From Nitrosomonas sp. (lineage in GTDB: Bacteria > Pseudomonadota > Gammaproteobacteria > Burkholderiales > Nitrosomonadaceae), in NCBI RefSeq assembly GCF_019635155.1, contig NZ_JAHBZY010000004.1, positions 111,981 through 175,980 on the forward strand: a stretch of 64,000 nucleotides of DNA. Direction: 5' to 3'. The notes below the pieces were generated by a model that had not been told where the DNA came from, did not search any database, and saw only the letters and a list, made by a program, of their open reading frames with translations. The first letter of the stretch is position 1; every line of letters starts with the position of its first letter. This document shows positions 48,985-59,603 of this stretch, piece by piece. The position numbers and the translations under genes were made by a program.

Positions 48985-49827
48985 TTAAATAATTGATTTG
49001 AGTCTTAACGAAACATCCCCGATATTATATGAATGTTCACCATTGCAAGTCGCCAAATTAAGTGCACCAGCATCATTAACACCACGCACAATTCCATCAA
49101 TTCTCTCACCAGTCGGAAGTTTTAAAGAAACAAAACAATCTTCATATGCATGATTTTTGGTCCATTCATCTTTAAAAATTTGAAACCCATACCGATCGAA
49201 ATCTTCAAGAGTGCTTCGTAACTCCGAAAGCAATGAACCGAGGAGGTGATTTCGATTCAAATATCTTCCAGTAATTTGATATAAATCAGTTATATCTTGA
49301 TTAATAAGTAATCTCAAGGAATCTGGCAAATAAAAATTTATTCCAATACCTATTACAGCAAAAGCCGATCCATCAATACTTTTGATCTCTGTTAATATTC
49401 CGGCAAGCTTTTCATTATTAAAGATAATATCGTTTGGCCACTTAAGTCTTATATCTTCTGCCGAAAAAAAACGAAGACTTCGGACAATCGCAAGACCTAC
49501 CACCAAACTCAGGCCTGCGAGATGTGTCAAGTCTCTATCAAAACGCCATAACACGGACAATGTCAGACAGTTAGCTAATCCACTGTGCCATACGCGACCG
49601 TGCCGCCCTCTTCCATTCATCTGAAGCTCGGAAACAACAACATATAGCTTATGAGTATCTACTGAATCTATAGATAGCTTTTGAAGGAGATAATTATTTG
49701 TGGAATCAATACTATCAAGAACAGTTAATTGAATTAAATCTGCAGAAAAAAAACATGAATTCAGAATTTCATCACAATTTAGCCAGATTACATCATCAAG
49801 ACCATAAGTATCACGATAACTATGAAT
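48985..49827 (-). CDS. birA: Biotin-[acetyl-CoA-carboxylase] ligase, HTH domain lost, start unclear
   Basis: Attaches biotin to the biotin carrier protein. The catalytic domain is intact: DSIDSTNNYLL, the biotinyl-AMP loop GRGRHGRVW, VRLKWPND-type KWPNDIIFN, KLAGILTE and GIGINFYL, and the C-terminal SH3-like domain. Similarity extends upstream of the first ATG (49620) through WLNCDEILNS, equivalent to the linker after the E. coli HTH domain, to about 49810. Yet no ATG, GTG or TTG exists in this frame between the stop at 49879 and 49620. An ATT at 49827, seven bases after GGAG, is the best start if translation begins upstream; the other choice is an ATG before a T8 tract at 49749-49756, which is out of frame by one base. 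The winged-helix repressor domain is absent. Confidence 0.75.
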   Translation of the reverse strand: MHSYRDTYGLDDVIWLNCDEILNSCFFSADLIQLTVLDSIDSTNNYLLQKLSIDSVDTHKLYVVVSELQMNGRGRHGRVWHSGLANCLTLSVLWRFDRDLTHLAGLSLVVGLAIVRSLRFFSAEDIRLKWPNDIIFNNEKLAGILTEIKSIDGSAFAVIGIGINFYLPDSLRLLINQDITDLYQITGRYLNRNHLLGSLLSELRSTLEDFDRYGFQIFKDEWTKNHAYEDCFVSLKLPTGERIDGIVRGVNDAGALNLATCNGEHSYNIGDVSLRLKSII

Positions 49828-49889
49828 TAATAAACTCCAGAAGATATATATGTGGAATATTATATTGAGCGACAGAAATCAAATAAGCA

Positions 49890-50285
49890 TTACGCCTGAT
49901 TCTGGTCATCTTCAGTTAAGTCTAAATTGGGGCGATCAACAAGTTCAACTATCGCCATCGGAGCATTATCTCCTTTTCTAAATCCAAATTTAAGAATCCT
50001 CAAGTATCCACCCGGCCTCTCGTTATAGCGTAAACCAAGTTCCGCAAAGATTTTAACAACATTTTCACGGTTTCTAAGTTTATTAAAAGCTAATCGCCTG
50101 TTTGCTAATGATGGTTTTTTTCCCAAAGTTATTACAGGCTCAATAAACCGTCTTAGTTCTTTAGCTTTTGGTAACGTTGTTTTAATAGCTTCATATCGTA
50201 ATAAAGAATTACTCATATTACGAAGCATCGATAAGCGATGACTACTGCTTCGATTTAATTTTCTTAAAGCACAACTATGACGCAT
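49890..50285 (-). CDS. rplQ: 50S ribosomal protein L17
   Basis: Large-subunit protein near the tunnel exit. 131 residues, with the canonical start [17 protein letters not shown] and the core [20 protein letters not shown]. The start lies inside the end of rpoA (11-base overlap). Last gene of the alpha operon; the truncated birA region follows. Confidence 0.97.
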   Translation of the reverse strand: MRHSCALRKLNRSSSHRLSMLRNMSNSLLRYEAIKTTLPKAKELRRFIEPVITLGKKPSLANRRLAFNKLRNRENVVKIFAELGLRYNERPGGYLRILKFGFRKGDNAPMAIVELVDRPNLDLTEDDQNQA

Positions 50286-51276
50286 GATTAATATCCTTAA
50301 CTAGATTATCTAAATTAGGTGGTGGCCAATTATCTAATTTCATTCCTAAGGTAAGCTCCCGTGCAGCTAAAACCTCTTTGATCTCATTAAGAGATTTTCT
50401 ACCTAGATTCGGAGTTCGTAATAATTCCGCTTCTGTTCGCTGAATCAAATCTCCAATATAGTAAATATTTTCTACTTTAAGACAATTAGCCGATCTAACT
50501 GTCAATTCTAAATCATCGACGGGTCTTAATAATATTGGGTCTATTTGCGGAGTCTGTGGTTGTTCTTTCGGTAACGGCGTGCTTTCCAAATCAGCGAAAA
50601 CAGATAATTGCTGAACCAAAACCCTTGCAGCATAACGAATAGCTTCTTCGGGTTCGACGATTCCATTTGTTTCCAAATCAATGACTAGCTTGTCTAAGTC
50701 AGTGCGCTGCTCTACACGAGCGCTTTCAACAACATAACTTACACGTTTTATCGGACTAAAAGATGCATCAAGTAATATCGTTCCTACACTATTATCCTGA
50801 TTTTTATTCCTTCTTAAAGTTGCAGGCACATAACCCCTGCCTTTTTCAATTTTTAATTGAATATCGATTTTTCCATCAGAGGTTAAATGAGCAATTATGT
50901 GATCAGGATTAATAATTTCTATATCATGCCCGGTCTCAAAATCACCCGCTGTAACTAAGCCTTTTCCAGATTTCTTTAAAGTAAGAACAGCTTCGTCATT
51001 ATTATGAAGTTTAAGAATAATCCCTTTTATATTTAAAAGAATATCGACTACATCCTCTTGCACACCATCAATCGACGAGTACTCATGCAAAACACCAGCT
51101 ATTTTCACTTCAGTCGGAGCAAATCCAACCATCGATGACAATAATATGCGACGTAAAGCATTACCCAGTGTATGTCCGTAGCCTCGTTCAAAAGGCTCCA
51201 TCACGACAGTAGCATGCAACGGAGAAATATTTTGTACATCAACAATGCGCGGTGTTAATAAATCATGACCATGCAT
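50275..51276 (-). CDS. rpoA: RNA polymerase alpha subunit
   Basis: Assembles RNA polymerase and contacts activators and UP elements. 333 residues. N-terminal domain with the typical [20 protein letters not shown]; flexible linker near [15 protein letters not shown]-terminal domain with [14 protein letters not shown] and [19 protein letters not shown]. It is 38 bases downstream of rpsD and overlaps rplQ. Confidence 0.98.
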   Translation of the reverse strand: MHGHDLLTPRIVDVQNISPLHATVVMEPFERGYGHTLGNALRRILLSSMVGFAPTEVKIAGVLHEYSSIDGVQEDVVDILLNIKGIILKLHNNDEAVLTLKKSGKGLVTAGDFETGHDIEIINPDHIIAHLTSDGKIDIQLKIEKGRGYVPATLRRNKNQDNSVGTILLDASFSPIKRVSYVVESARVEQRTDLDKLVIDLETNGIVEPEEAIRYAARVLVQQLSVFADLESTPLPKEQPQTPQIDPILLRPVDDLELTVRSANCLKVENIYYIGDLIQRTEAELLRTPNLGRKSLNEIKEVLAARELTLGMKLDNWPPPNLDNLVKDINHAS

Positions 51277-51314
51277 AAAAAGTCCCTTATTTTAGCAATC
51301 GAATCGATTATTAA

Positions 51315-51941
51315 TTATTTTGAATACAATTCAACAACTAAGGATTCATTAATAGTTGATGAGATATCAGTTCGATCTGGCTTTGATTTAAATACACCCT
51401 GCATCTCTTTTACATTCATGTCAAGCCATATTGGGAAAGTACGACCTTCTGCAGAGTTTATTGCAGTTTTAATTCTTAACTGATTCTTTGCTTTAGCTAA
51501 GACCTCAATTTTATCACCGGGCTTCACTTGATATGCAGGTATATTAGTTCGTTTTCCATTAACAAGAATATTATTATGTCGCACAATTTGGCGAGCCTCG
51601 GAACGCGAAGATCCGAATCCCATCAAATATGTCACATTATCAAGTCTACATTCTAAAATTTGCATCAAATTTACACCGGTTACACCTTTCTGGCGATCAG
51701 CATTCTTATAAATATTCCGAAATTGGTTTTCAAGAACCCCATATATTTTTTTTATTTTCTGCTTCTCTCTCAGCTGAACGCCATAGTCTGATAAACGCCC
51801 TTTCTTTTGGCCATGCTGACCAGCAGGGTAATTTCTTCTTTCTATAGCGCATTTATCAGTAAAGCATTTTTCTCCTTTGAGAAAAAGTTTCTCGCCTTCA
51901 CGACGACATTGCTTACATTTTGGTTCAAGATTTCTAGCCAA
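51315..51941 (-). CDS. rpsD: 30S ribosomal protein S4
   Basis: Primary 16S-binding protein and, in E. coli, the repressor of the alpha operon. 208 residues with the N-terminal CxxC-type cluster CKQCRREGEKLFLKGEKC, a C+ zinc-type sequence, and the S4 RNA-binding domain (ILECRLDNVTYLMGFGSSRS). Between rpsK (9-base gap) and rpoA. Confidence 0.97.
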   Translation of the reverse strand: MARNLEPKCKQCRREGEKLFLKGEKCFTDKCAIERRNYPAGQHGQKKGRLSDYGVQLREKQKIKKIYGVLENQFRNIYKNADRQKGVTGVNLMQILECRLDNVTYLMGFGSSRSEARQIVRHNNILVNGKRTNIPAYQVKPGDKIEVLAKAKNQLRIKTAINSAEGRTFPIWLDMNVKEMQGVFKSKPDRTDISSTINESLVVELYSK

Positions 51942-51950
51942 TATGATCTC

Positions 51951-52340
51951 CTAAATACGTCTCTTTTTGGGTGGACGACAACCATTATGCGGAACTGGAG
52001 TAACGTCAGAGATACTTGTTATTTTGAATCCAGCAGAATTTAGAGCTCGTACTGCAGAGTCTCTTCCTGGTCCAGGCCCTTTTACCCGCACCTCTAAATT
52101 CCTAACCCCACATTCAATGGCAATCTTACTAGCGTTTTCTGCAGCAACTTGGGCTGCGAAAGGTGTGCTTTTTCTAGAGCCTTTAAAACCAGCACCACCC
52201 GATGTTGCCCAAGATAGAGCATTACCTTGCCGATCAGTTATAGTGACGATAGTATTATTAAAAGAAGCATGGATGTGTGCAATACCTTCTGAAACATTCT
52301 TCTTTATTTTCTTTCGTATTTTTGAAACTACTTTTGCCAT
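51951..52340 (-). CDS. rpsK: 30S ribosomal protein S11
   Basis: Platform protein near the mRNA exit. 129 residues; core [20 protein letters not shown] and end [17 protein letters not shown] are canonical. It follows rpsM by 30 bases. Confidence 0.98.
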   Translation of the reverse strand: MAKVVSKIRKKIKKNVSEGIAHIHASFNNTIVTITDRQGNALSWATSGGAGFKGSRKSTPFAAQVAAENASKIAIECGVRNLEVRVKGPGPGRDSAVRALNSAGFKITSISDVTPVPHNGCRPPKKRRI

Positions 52341-52370
52341 CAGATTATCATTCCTATAAAAAATACAATT

Positions 52371-52730
52371 CTACCTTGCTCTGATTGCTTTTCTTGGCCC
52401 CTTTCGCGTTCTTGCATTAGTTCTTGTACGTTGACCACGAACGGGCAATCCTTTACGATGACGAAGTCCTCGATAACATCCCAGGTCCATCAATCGCTTA
52501 ATATTCATTGAAACTTCACGCCGTAAATCACCTTCAACAGTAAATTTTGTGATTTGGTCTCGCAAATCATCTATTTGTTTATCCGATAGATCTTTGAGTT
52601 TTTTATCTATCTCAACACCAACAGATCTGCATATTATGGATGATCTCGTACGACCAATTCCATAAATAGAAGTTAACGCTATACCAACATGTTGATGATT
52701 TGGTAAATTCACACCTGCAATACGAGTCAT
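52371..52730 (-). CDS. rpsM: 30S ribosomal protein S13
   Basis: Head protein that contacts P-site tRNA and bridge B1. 119 residues with start [20 protein letters not shown] and the basic C-terminal tail [19 protein letters not shown]. First large gene of the alpha operon, 19 bases after rpmJ. Confidence 0.98.
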   Translation of the reverse strand: MTRIAGVNLPNHQHVGIALTSIYGIGRTRSSIICRSVGVEIDKKLKDLSDKQIDDLRDQITKFTVEGDLRREVSMNIKRLMDLGCYRGLRHRKGLPVRGQRTRTNARTRKGPRKAIRAR

Positions 52731-52749
52731 TCTTAATCCTGTTTAATAT

Positions 52750-52863
52750 TTAACCTTGACGTTGTTTATGGCGCGGATCCTCACATATTACACGCACAAT
52801 CCTTTTGCGTCTTATGATTTTACATTTTCTACATAATTTCTTCACTGATGCATTTACTTTCAT
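52750..52863 (-). CDS. rpmJ: 50S ribosomal protein L36
   Basis: 37 residues, found by reading the gap between infA and rpsM. The product starts [20 protein letters not shown] and ends [12 protein letters not shown], with the zinc ligands C11, C14, C27 and H32, so it is the zinc-binding (C+) form. Placed between infA and rpsM as in other proteobacteria. Confidence 0.97.
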   Translation of the reverse strand: MKVNASVKKLCRKCKIIRRKRIVRVICEDPRHKQRQG

Positions 52864-52888
52864 TATTTATCCACTTAGTATGCGTTTT

Positions 52889-53107
52889 TCACTTTGCTCG
52901 AAATGTAATTCGTGCCCTCGTTAGGTCATAAGGAGTCAGATCAACTGTAACCTTATCTCCTGGTAAAATTCTTATGTAGTGCATTCTCATCTTTCCAGAT
53001 ATGTGACCTAGAACTATATGTCCATTTTCTAATTTTACTCGAAAAGTTGCATTTGGTAGTGTTTCTAGAATTTCACCCTGCATTTGTATCGTTTCTTCTT
53101 TTGCCAT
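52889..53107 (-). CDS. infA: Translation initiation factor IF-1
   Basis: Binds the A site of the 30S subunit during initiation. 72 residues, an OB fold starting [20 protein letters not shown] with [20 protein letters not shown]. It lies between secY (34-base gap) and rpmJ, the usual betaproteobacterial position. Confidence 0.97.
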   Translation of the reverse strand: MAKEETIQMQGEILETLPNATFRVKLENGHIVLGHISGKMRMHYIRILPGDKVTVDLTPYDLTRARITFRAK

Positions 53108-53141
53108 ATGTTTTTTAATTTATTGTACAAATTCGATAACA

Positions 53142-54470
53142 TCAATGCATAGGTACTCTGCCATTTCCTTTCAAGTTAGCTTTCTTTAGCAAGCTATCAT
53201 ATTGTGATGACATAACATGAGATTGAACTTGAGACATAAAATCCATAGTCACAATCACTATTATCAACAACGATGTTCCACCAAAATAAAAGGGAACATT
53301 CCATTTGAGAATCAAAAATTCTGGCAATAGACAAACAAGCGTTACGTAAAGTGAACCAGTCAATGTCAGTCTCAACATGATGCTTTCTATATAGTGAGTA
53401 GTCTGTTCTCCAGGTCTAATTCCCGGTATAAAAGCGCCACTTTTCTTAAGATTATCAGAAGTTTCTTTTGGATTAAACACTAATGCAGTATAGAAAAAAC
53501 AAAAGAAAATAATCATTACTGCATAAAGAATGACATAGATAGGTTGACCTGGTGCCAAAGCACCACTGATATCTTTGAGCCATAACATAGAATCATTATT
53601 AGCAAACCACCCCGCTAACGTAGCAGGAAACAAAATTATACTTGATGCGAAAATTGGCGGTATAACTCCCGCCATATTAATTTTAAGCGGCAAATGAGAA
53701 CTTTGTCCCCCAAATATTTTACGACCAACCTGGCGTTTAGCATAATTTACTAAAATCCTGCGCTGCCCCTTCTCTATAAAAACAACTATACAAGTAACTA
53801 CCGCAGCAGCGACAAAAATTCCCAAAGCAACAAGAAAATGCATAGACCCTGTACTAACTAGATCTAAAGTTCCACCAATCGCACTCGGCAATCCGGCAGC
53901 TATACCAGCAAATATAATTAAAGATATACCATTTCCGATGCCTCTTTCAGTAATTTGCTCTCCTAGCCACATTAGAAATATAGTACCTGTAACTAATGTT
54001 ACTACAGTTGTAAGCACAAACATCCCACCAGGCACTATCACCAAACCATTTTGAGATTGCAAAGCAATTGATATTCCATAACTTTGCACTAAAGCTAGCA
54101 TCAGTGTTCCATAACGTGTATATTGGGTTATTTTTTTCCTTCCGCTTTCACCTTCTTTTTTCAATGCCTCCAAATGCGGCACAGCAACTGTTCCTAATTG
54201 CATGATAATAGATGCCGAAATATATGGCATAATACCTAAAGCAAAAATCGAGAATCGTGATAATGCGCCTCCTGAAAACATATTAAACATTCCCAAAACA
54301 CCATTTTCTTGAGAATTAAATAAATCTTTCAGTACAGCAGGATCAATACCAGGAACAGGGACATGGGCACCTATTCTATATACTATGAGTGCTAAAAACA
54401 AAAACCATAACCGTCTTTTAAGGTCCGCGAATTTATCGACTGGTTTTTGCAATAAAACCTTCGTTGTCAA
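53142..54470 (-). CDS. secY: Protein translocase subunit SecY
   Basis: Channel of the Sec translocon. 442 residues with ten membrane segments. Signatures include [16 protein letters not shown] in the plug side, [14 protein letters not shown] and the cytosolic loops with [20 protein letters not shown]. The start overlaps the rplO stop by four bases (ATGA-type coupling). Confidence 0.98.
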   Translation of the reverse strand: MTTKVLLQKPVDKFADLKRRLWFLFLALIVYRIGAHVPVPGIDPAVLKDLFNSQENGVLGMFNMFSGGALSRFSIFALGIMPYISASIIMQLGTVAVPHLEALKKEGESGRKKITQYTRYGTLMLALVQSYGISIALQSQNGLVIVPGGMFVLTTVVTLVTGTIFLMWLGEQITERGIGNGISLIIFAGIAAGLPSAIGGTLDLVSTGSMHFLVALGIFVAAAVVTCIVVFIEKGQRRILVNYAKRQVGRKIFGGQSSHLPLKINMAGVIPPIFASSIILFPATLAGWFANNDSMLWLKDISGALAPGQPIYVILYAVMIIFFCFFYTALVFNPKETSDNLKKSGAFIPGIRPGEQTTHYIESIMLRLTLTGSLYVTLVCLLPEFLILKWNVPFYFGGTSLLIIVIVTMDFMSQVQSHVMSSQYDSLLKKANLKGNGRVPMH

Positions 54471-54919
54471 TTTGCTTCCTCACGAAACTTTAGTGCCCCA
54501 CCATTATTTTCAATCTGATTTTTTACACTTTTACTCGCAAAAATATTTATAAAGTTAATTTTTTTAACATTATCCGATGGGTTATAAATTTTTACTCTAC
54601 GTATCTTATGAGAAATTATTTTTTTTGACTTAAGTAGACTCAGATCAATAATTTCATTACCATCTAAATTCATGAGATCTGATAATTTCAGTGATATGCT
54701 ATCTTTGGCGGTATGACTAATAAATCCTTTCTTAGGCAAACGACGTTGGATTGGCATTTGACCGCCTTCAAATCCAACTTTATGAAACCCACCTGACCGT
54801 GATTTTTGTCCTTTATGACCTCTGCCGCATGTTTTTCCATGCCCGCTACCAATCCCACGTCCGACCCTCAATTTATTTCTTTTAGTTCCTTTGGAAGATT
54901 TTATCGTATTTAATTGCAT
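54467..54919 (-). CDS. rplO: 50S ribosomal protein L15
   Basis: Late-assembly protein of the large subunit. 150 residues; glycine- and basic-rich N terminus [20 protein letters not shown] and [20 protein letters not shown] are canonical. It is cotranslated with secY, and five bases separate it from rpmD. Confidence 0.97.
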   Translation of the reverse strand: MQLNTIKSSKGTKRNKLRVGRGIGSGHGKTCGRGHKGQKSRSGGFHKVGFEGGQMPIQRRLPKKGFISHTAKDSISLKLSDLMNLDGNEIIDLSLLKSKKIISHKIRRVKIYNPSDNVKKINFINIFASKSVKNQIENNGGALKFREEAN

Positions 54920-54924
54920 ATAAT

Positions 54925-55107
54925 TTACTCACATCTTAGAAGATAGCAAACTTTTCTTATCATTCCGCGAATTGCTGGAGTATCATTTAGAATCGAGTAG
55001 CTATTAATTTTTTTTAAACCCAAACCTCTAATAGTTTCACGATGAGATTTTTTTGTACCGATAAGACTTCGCACTAAAGTAATCTTAACAGTCTTATTGT
55101 CGTTCAT
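54925..55107 (-). CDS. rpmD: 50S ribosomal protein L30
   Basis: 60 residues, the short bacterial L30 type: [20 protein letters not shown] and the end [15 protein letters not shown]. The start overlaps the rpsE stop by 14 bases. Confidence 0.96.
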   Translation of the reverse strand: MNDNKTVKITLVRSLIGTKKSHRETIRGLGLKKINSYSILNDTPAIRGMIRKVCYLLRCE

Positions 55108-55642
55108 AATTTTTACCTAAAATATCTTCAACACTTTTATTTCTTTTTGCAGCGATCTCCGCTGGAGTACTCATGGAACTCAATCCTTTTAGCGTAGCAC
55201 GAACAACGTTATATGGATTCGTCGACCCGATACACTTAGCTAAAATGTTAGTCATTCCCATTACCTCAAATATTGCACGCATTGGTCCACCCGCAATAAT
55301 ACCAGTACCTTCTGGTGCGGGCTGCATGTAAACTTTTGCCGCGCCATGAGATGCCGTAATCGGATGATAAATCGTTCCACCCCTCAATTTTATTTTTACA
55401 ATCTTTTTTCGAGCTTCATCCATGGCTTTTTGCACAGCTACTGGAACTTCTCTTGCTTTGCCTTTTCCCATGCCAACTCCACCATCACCATCTCCGACTA
55501 CAGTAAGAGCAGCAAACCCTAATATTCTGCCTCCTTTAACAACTTTTGTAACACGGTTAATTGCCACCATTTTTTCACGTAGATTATCTCCGCTATCTTC
55601 TTCTACGCTCGTTTTATTATTTGTTTTACTTAATTTAGACAT
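55094..55642 (-). CDS. rpsE: 30S ribosomal protein S5
   Basis: Decoding-accuracy protein of the small subunit body. 182 residues. The S5 RNA-binding domain reads [20 protein letters not shown] and the C-terminal fold [20 protein letters not shown]. The N terminus (about 18 residues) is slightly longer than in E. coli. Confidence 0.97.
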   Translation of the reverse strand: MSKLSKTNNKTSVEEDSGDNLREKMVAINRVTKVVKGGRILGFAALTVVGDGDGGVGMGKGKAREVPVAVQKAMDEARKKIVKIKLRGGTIYHPITASHGAAKVYMQPAPEGTGIIAGGPMRAIFEVMGMTNILAKCIGSTNPYNVVRATLKGLSSMSTPAEIAAKRNKSVEDILGKNYERQ

Positions 55643-55651
55643 TATAATTAT

Positions 55652-56008
55652 CTAGAAAATTAAACCTTCTTCACGTGCAGCTTCTGCTAAAGCTTTAACA
55701 CGCCCATGATAACGGTAACCAGATCTATCAAAAGCAATCTTAGATATTCCGCATTTCTTGGCATTCTGAGCAATTTTTTTACCGACTATAATTGCTGCAG
55801 CAATATTCCCACCATTAATTATTTCTTTTCTAAAATCTTTTTCAAGCGTTGATGCTTGAGTTATTACAATATTCTTTTTGTCATCAATAAGCTGAGCATA
55901 TATATGCGAATTAGTACGATGCACTGATAATCGCATTATCTCATTATTTGCTATCCTAATTCTTGTTTGTTTAGATCTAAGCAATCTTCTATCTTTATTA
56001 CTTTTCAT
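55652..56008 (-). CDS. rplR: 50S ribosomal protein L18
   Basis: Binds 5S rRNA together with L5. 118 residues; [20 protein letters not shown] and the end [20 protein letters not shown] are canonical. Nine bases upstream of rpsE. Confidence 0.97.
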   Translation of the reverse strand: MKSNKDRRLLRSKQTRIRIANNEIMRLSVHRTNSHIYAQLIDDKKNIVITQASTLEKDFRKEIINGGNIAAAIIVGKKIAQNAKKCGISKIAFDRSGYRYHGRVKALAEAAREEGLIF

Positions 56009-56019
56009 ATAAAACTCAA

Positions 56020-56553
56020 TTATTTTTTCTTAGTTTCTTTTAACACAATTAATTCATCACTATACCGAATCCCCTTGCCTTTATAGGGCTCTGGCCTTCT
56101 ATATGAGCGTATATCAGCAGCAACTTGACCAACTTTCTGCTTATCAATACCTTTAATAACAATCTCAGTCTGTGTTGGTGTTTCTATTTTGATTCCATAA
56201 GGGATCTCATGATCAATCGGATGCGAAAAACCAAGCGATAAATTAATTTTATTTTGATTTACTTGTGCTCGATATCCAACACCAACCAATTGGAGTTTTT
56301 TCTCAAACCCTATAGTTACGCCTTTAACCATATTAGCAAGTAACATTCTTAAAGTACCTGCCATAGCATTCGCTCGTAAAGTTTGAACGTTATTCTTTAC
56401 TGCTAAATAACCATCTCCCACCTTTACGTTAATTTCTTCTGGAATATTTTGATTAATTACGCCTAACGGTCCTTTAATCGATATTTCTCTATCCAGCCTA
56501 ACAATCTCAACGTCTTTAGGTATACTAATAGGATTACTACTTACTCGTGACAT
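56020..56553 (-). CDS. rplF: 50S ribosomal protein L6
   Basis: Near the factor-binding centre of the 50S subunit. 177 residues, two similar domains; the signature [20 protein letters not shown] closes the protein. Eleven bases upstream of rplR. Confidence 0.97.
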   Translation of the reverse strand: MSRVSSNPISIPKDVEIVRLDREISIKGPLGVINQNIPEEINVKVGDGYLAVKNNVQTLRANAMAGTLRMLLANMVKGVTIGFEKKLQLVGVGYRAQVNQNKINLSLGFSHPIDHEIPYGIKIETPTQTEIVIKGIDKQKVGQVAADIRSYRRPEPYKGKGIRYSDELIVLKETKKK

Positions 56554-56572
56554 ATTATAAAAATCTCACAAA

Positions 56573-56968
56573 TTAAACTACAGAACATAATAATTCACCA
56601 CCTATTCCTAGAATTTTAGCTTTTTGATTTGTCATAACACCTTTCGATGTTGAAACGATAGCAATCCCAAGGCCGTTTTTCACTTCTGGCAACCTATCTC
56701 GTGATTTGTATATCCTCAATCCTGGCTTGCTTATACGTTTTATCTCTTCAATAACCGAATTACCACAATGATACTTTAGACTGATTATTAAGCTACTTTT
56801 TTTCGATGCTTCTACTACTTCAAATCCATAAATATAGCCTTCATCTTTTAGCACATTAGCAATTGCAACTTTCAACTTCGAACTCGGCATCTTAGCATGC
56901 GTTTTATATGCCATTTGAGCATTTCTAATTCTAGTCAACATATCAGAAATTGGATCGCTTAAACTCAT
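56573..56968 (-). CDS. rpsH: 30S ribosomal protein S8
   Basis: Primary 16S binder and, in E. coli, the spc operon repressor. 131 residues from the ATG at 56968 ([19 protein letters not shown]). The C-terminal signature [19 protein letters not shown] is intact. Between rpsN and rplF. Confidence 0.97.
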   Translation of the reverse strand: MSLSDPISDMLTRIRNAQMAYKTHAKMPSSKLKVAIANVLKDEGYIYGFEVVEASKKSSLIISLKYHCGNSVIEEIKRISKPGLRIYKSRDRLPEVKNGLGIAIVSTSKGVMTNQKAKILGIGGELLCSVV

Positions 56969-57001
56969 CAACTACTCCGCTTATTTAAATATGATCAAGG
57001 A

Positions 57002-57307
57002 TTACCAACTTGCTTTTGTTATTCCGGGAATTTTGCCACTCATAGCAATTTCTCTCAATTTAATTCTCCCCAAACCAAATTTAGAGTAAACCCCTCTAGG
57101 TCGTCCTGTTAATTCACATCTGTTTCTTAACCGCACAGGACTAGAATTCTTAGGAAGCAATTGCAAAGCGGTACGCGCCTCAGCCCGCTCTTCAGGTGAC
57201 AATGAGGAATTATGAATTGACTCTATAAGTTGAATTCTCTTTTTGGCATATCTCTCAACCATTCTTTTTCTTTTTATATTCCTATTGATTAATGAAAGTT
57301 TGGCCAT
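57002..57307 (-). CDS. rpsN: 30S ribosomal protein S14 (zinc-free type)
   Basis: 101 residues, the long form without CxxC zinc pairs; [20 protein letters not shown] and [18 protein letters not shown] are canonical. Seven bases from rplE. Confidence 0.97.
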   Translation of the reverse strand: MAKLSLINRNIKRKRMVERYAKKRIQLIESIHNSSLSPEERAEARTALQLLPKNSSPVRLRNRCELTGRPRGVYSKFGLGRIKLREIAMSGKIPGITKASW

Positions 57308-57314
57308 CTTATTC

Positions 57315-57854
57315 TCAACTCTTAAAAGGAAAATGAAAAGCTTCTAACAATGCTTTTGCTTCCATATCATTTCTTGCGGTAGTCGTAATTGATATATTCA
57401 TTCCACGCAAATTATCAATTTTATCATAATCAATCTCGGGAAATATTATCTGTTCTTTAATCCCCAAATTATAATTTCCTCTGCCATCAAATGCTTTACT
57501 TGATATTCCTCTAAAATCACGAACCCTTGGCAATGCAATGCCAATTAATCTATCTAAGAACTCATACATTCGAACGTGCCGCAATGTCACTTTGCATCCG
57601 ATAGGATAATCCTTCCTCACTTTAAAGGTTGCGATTGATTTCTTAGCACGCGTAACAACGGGCTGCTGCCCGCTAATTCTTTTTAAATCTGACACAGCAT
57701 TTTCAATTATTTTTTTATCTGTGGTCGCTTCCCCTAACCCAATATTAAGCGTTATCTTTGAAATTCTGGGTACTTCCATCACAGACTTATAATTAAAATC
57801 ATTCATTAATTTTTTCACAATAATACTCTGATAATATTCCTTTAATCGAGCCAT
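57315..57854 (-). CDS. rplE: 50S ribosomal protein L5
   Basis: Binds 5S rRNA and contacts P-site tRNA. 179 residues; [20 protein letters not shown] and the closing [20 protein letters not shown] are typical. Eighteen bases from rplX. Confidence 0.97.
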   Translation of the reverse strand: MARLKEYYQSIIVKKLMNDFNYKSVMEVPRISKITLNIGLGEATTDKKIIENAVSDLKRISGQQPVVTRAKKSIATFKVRKDYPIGCKVTLRHVRMYEFLDRLIGIALPRVRDFRGISSKAFDGRGNYNLGIKEQIIFPEIDYDKIDNLRGMNISITTTARNDMEAKALLEAFHFPFKS

Positions 57855-57872
57855 ATATAACTACTCCCAATA

Positions 57873-58187
57873 TTATCCAATTAGCTCACCTGTAGATTTA
57901 AAAATCCTGGTTTTTCTTTTTTCAGAATTAATGCTTATTTTTATTTTGTCACTTTTATTAATTTTGAAATTATAAATAGCAACATTTGAAATGTGAACTG
58001 GCATCTCTTGATCTATTATTCCTCCAGTAACTCCAGTTGCTGGATTTGGCTTCTGATGCTTTTTGACAGTATTGACTCCCTGCACGATTAATTGATCGCT
58101 TTTTATTACACGTAATACAGCTCCTTTTTTACCTTTATCTTTACCTGTAATAACTATTATTTCATCGCCTTTTTTAATTTTTGACAT
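57873..58187 (-). CDS. rplX: 50S ribosomal protein L24
   Basis: Assembly initiator protein with a KOW motif (KGDEIIVITGKDKGKKGAVL). 104 residues. Between rplN (14-base gap) and rplE. Confidence 0.97.
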   Translation of the reverse strand: MSKIKKGDEIIVITGKDKGKKGAVLRVIKSDQLIVQGVNTVKKHQKPNPATGVTGGIIDQEMPVHISNVAIYNFKINKSDKIKISINSEKRKTRIFKSTGELIG

Positions 58188-58201
58188 CTTGATTCACCAT
58201 A

Positions 58202-58570
58202 TCATAAAACCTCAGGAGCCAATGAAACAATTTTCATGAACTTAGCATTTCGTAATTCCCTTGTGACCGGACCAAAAATCCTTGTTCCAATAGGCTCTAA
58301 CTTATTATTTAATAGAACAGCTGCATTATCATCAAATTTCAACAATGAACCATCAATGCGACGCACACCTTTGGTTGTGCGTACTACAATCGCATTATAA
58401 ACTTCTCCTTTCTTAACTCTCCCTCTTGGTGCTGCATCCTTAACACTTACTTTAATGATATCACCAATGTAAGCATATTGTCTTTTTGACCCCCCCAATA
58501 CTTTTATACACATAAGAGATCTTGCGCCTGTGTTATCAGCCACGCGTAATTTAGATTGCATCTGTATCAT
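58202..58570 (-). CDS. rplN: 50S ribosomal protein L14
   Basis: 122 residues; start [20 protein letters not shown] and the family signature [20 protein letters not shown]. First gene after the 109-base gap that separates it from rpsQ, where E. coli begins its spc operon. Confidence 0.97.
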   Translation of the reverse strand: MIQMQSKLRVADNTGARSLMCIKVLGGSKRQYAYIGDIIKVSVKDAAPRGRVKKGEVYNAIVVRTTKGVRRIDGSLLKFDDNAAVLLNNKLEPIGTRIFGPVTRELRNAKFMKIVSLAPEVL

Positions 58571-58679
58571 ATGTCTTCTCTATTTTTAATTTCACAATTA
58601 CGCGAATTCTATTAAAATAAATAATCTCGTTGTAATTGCTTTCAAAAATTCAACACCGCTCTTTTGCAAAGGATTAAAG
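58571..58679 (-). promoter_or_regulatory. Gap between rpsQ and rplN, possible spc promoter
   Basis: A 109-base, A+T-rich gap, the largest inside the ribosomal cluster. A loose minus-strand match TTGAAA with ATTTAT 17 bases on could act as promoter. The position equals the S10/spc operon boundary of E. coli. No terminator hairpin was seen. Confidence 0.3.
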
Positions 58680-58943
58680 CTAATCATTTTTCTTTTTGGC
58701 AATCAATTCTTTTACTTTCCAATTTTTGGTTTTTGAAATTGGACGACATTCTTCAATCAAAACAATATCTCCAATTTCTGAATTATTTTCTTCATCATGA
58801 ACTTGATATTTTTTAGATCGAGTAATAAATTTCTCATATAGAGAATGTTTTAGTCTACGCTCTATAAGAATAGTAACTGTCTTGTTCATCTTTTTATTGA
58901 CAACCTTACCGCTTAAACTGCGTTTTATGTTTTCATTGTTCAT
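58680..58943 (-). CDS. rpsQ: 30S ribosomal protein S17
   Basis: Binds 16S rRNA early in assembly. 87 residues with [20 protein letters not shown] and [17 protein letters not shown]. The start overlaps rpmC by 11 bases. Confidence 0.97.
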   Translation of the reverse strand: MNNENIKRSLSGKVVNKKMNKTVTILIERRLKHSLYEKFITRSKKYQVHDEENNSEIGDIVLIEECRPISKTKNWKVKELIAKKKND

Positions 58944-59130
58944 AATTATTTTTTTGAGAAATTACAGTCTTTACTCTAGCGATATCTTTTCGATTTTTTT
59001 TAATTTGTTTTGTATTTACTAGCTGCTGTGTGGCATGCTGCATGCGCAAACTAAACTGAACTTTTAACAATAACAAAAGCTCCTCGTTCAACTCATGCAA
59101 TTTCTTGAGTCTCAAATCATTAACGTTCAT
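58933..59130 (-). CDS. rpmC: 50S ribosomal protein L29
   Basis: Small helical protein at the tunnel exit. 65 residues from the ATG at 59130 ([20 protein letters not shown]); an upstream start at 59142 would overlap rplP. It starts directly after the rplP stop. Confidence 0.96.
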   Translation of the reverse strand: MNVNDLRLKKLHELNEELLLLLKVQFSLRMQHATQQLVNTKQIKKNRKDIARVKTVISQKNNYEQ

Positions 59131-59131
59131 T

Positions 59132-59548
59132 CTATACACCAATTTGTCTGACGATAAAGGCTGTTCTAATTGGCAATTTTGCTGCAGCTAATAAAAAAGC
59201 TTCTTTAGCCAATTCTTCATTTACACCATCCATTTCATATAATACTTTACCTGGTTGAATTTCAGCAACATAATATTCTGGACTGCCTTTGCCATTCCCC
59301 ATCCTAACTTCTGCTGGTTTTTGAGAGATTGGCTTGTCTGGAAATATTCTTATCCAAATTCTCCCCCCTCGTTTAATATGCCTTGTCATTGCACGTCTAG
59401 CAGCCTCTATCTGTCTAGCTGTCAATCGTCCGCGACCTATAGCCTTTAAACCATATTCGCCAAAACTAACTTTAGCTCCCCGGGTTGCTATACCTGTATT
59501 TCTGCCTTTCTGTTGTTTTCTGTATTTCGTTCTTGATGGTTGAAGCAT
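59132..59548 (-). CDS. rplP: 50S ribosomal protein L16
   Basis: A-site finger region protein needed for tRNA accommodation. 138 residues; start [19 protein letters not shown] and [20 protein letters not shown] are canonical. 55 bases after rpsC. Confidence 0.98.
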   Translation of the reverse strand: MLQPSRTKYRKQQKGRNTGIATRGAKVSFGEYGLKAIGRGRLTARQIEAARRAMTRHIKRGGRIWIRIFPDKPISQKPAEVRMGNGKGSPEYYVAEIQPGKVLYEMDGVNEELAKEAFLLAAAKLPIRTAFIVRQIGV

Positions 59549-59603
59549 TAATTTCTCCAGTTATATCAACGTTATTGCTGTGCAAATTTAATCAGCACGA
59601 TCA

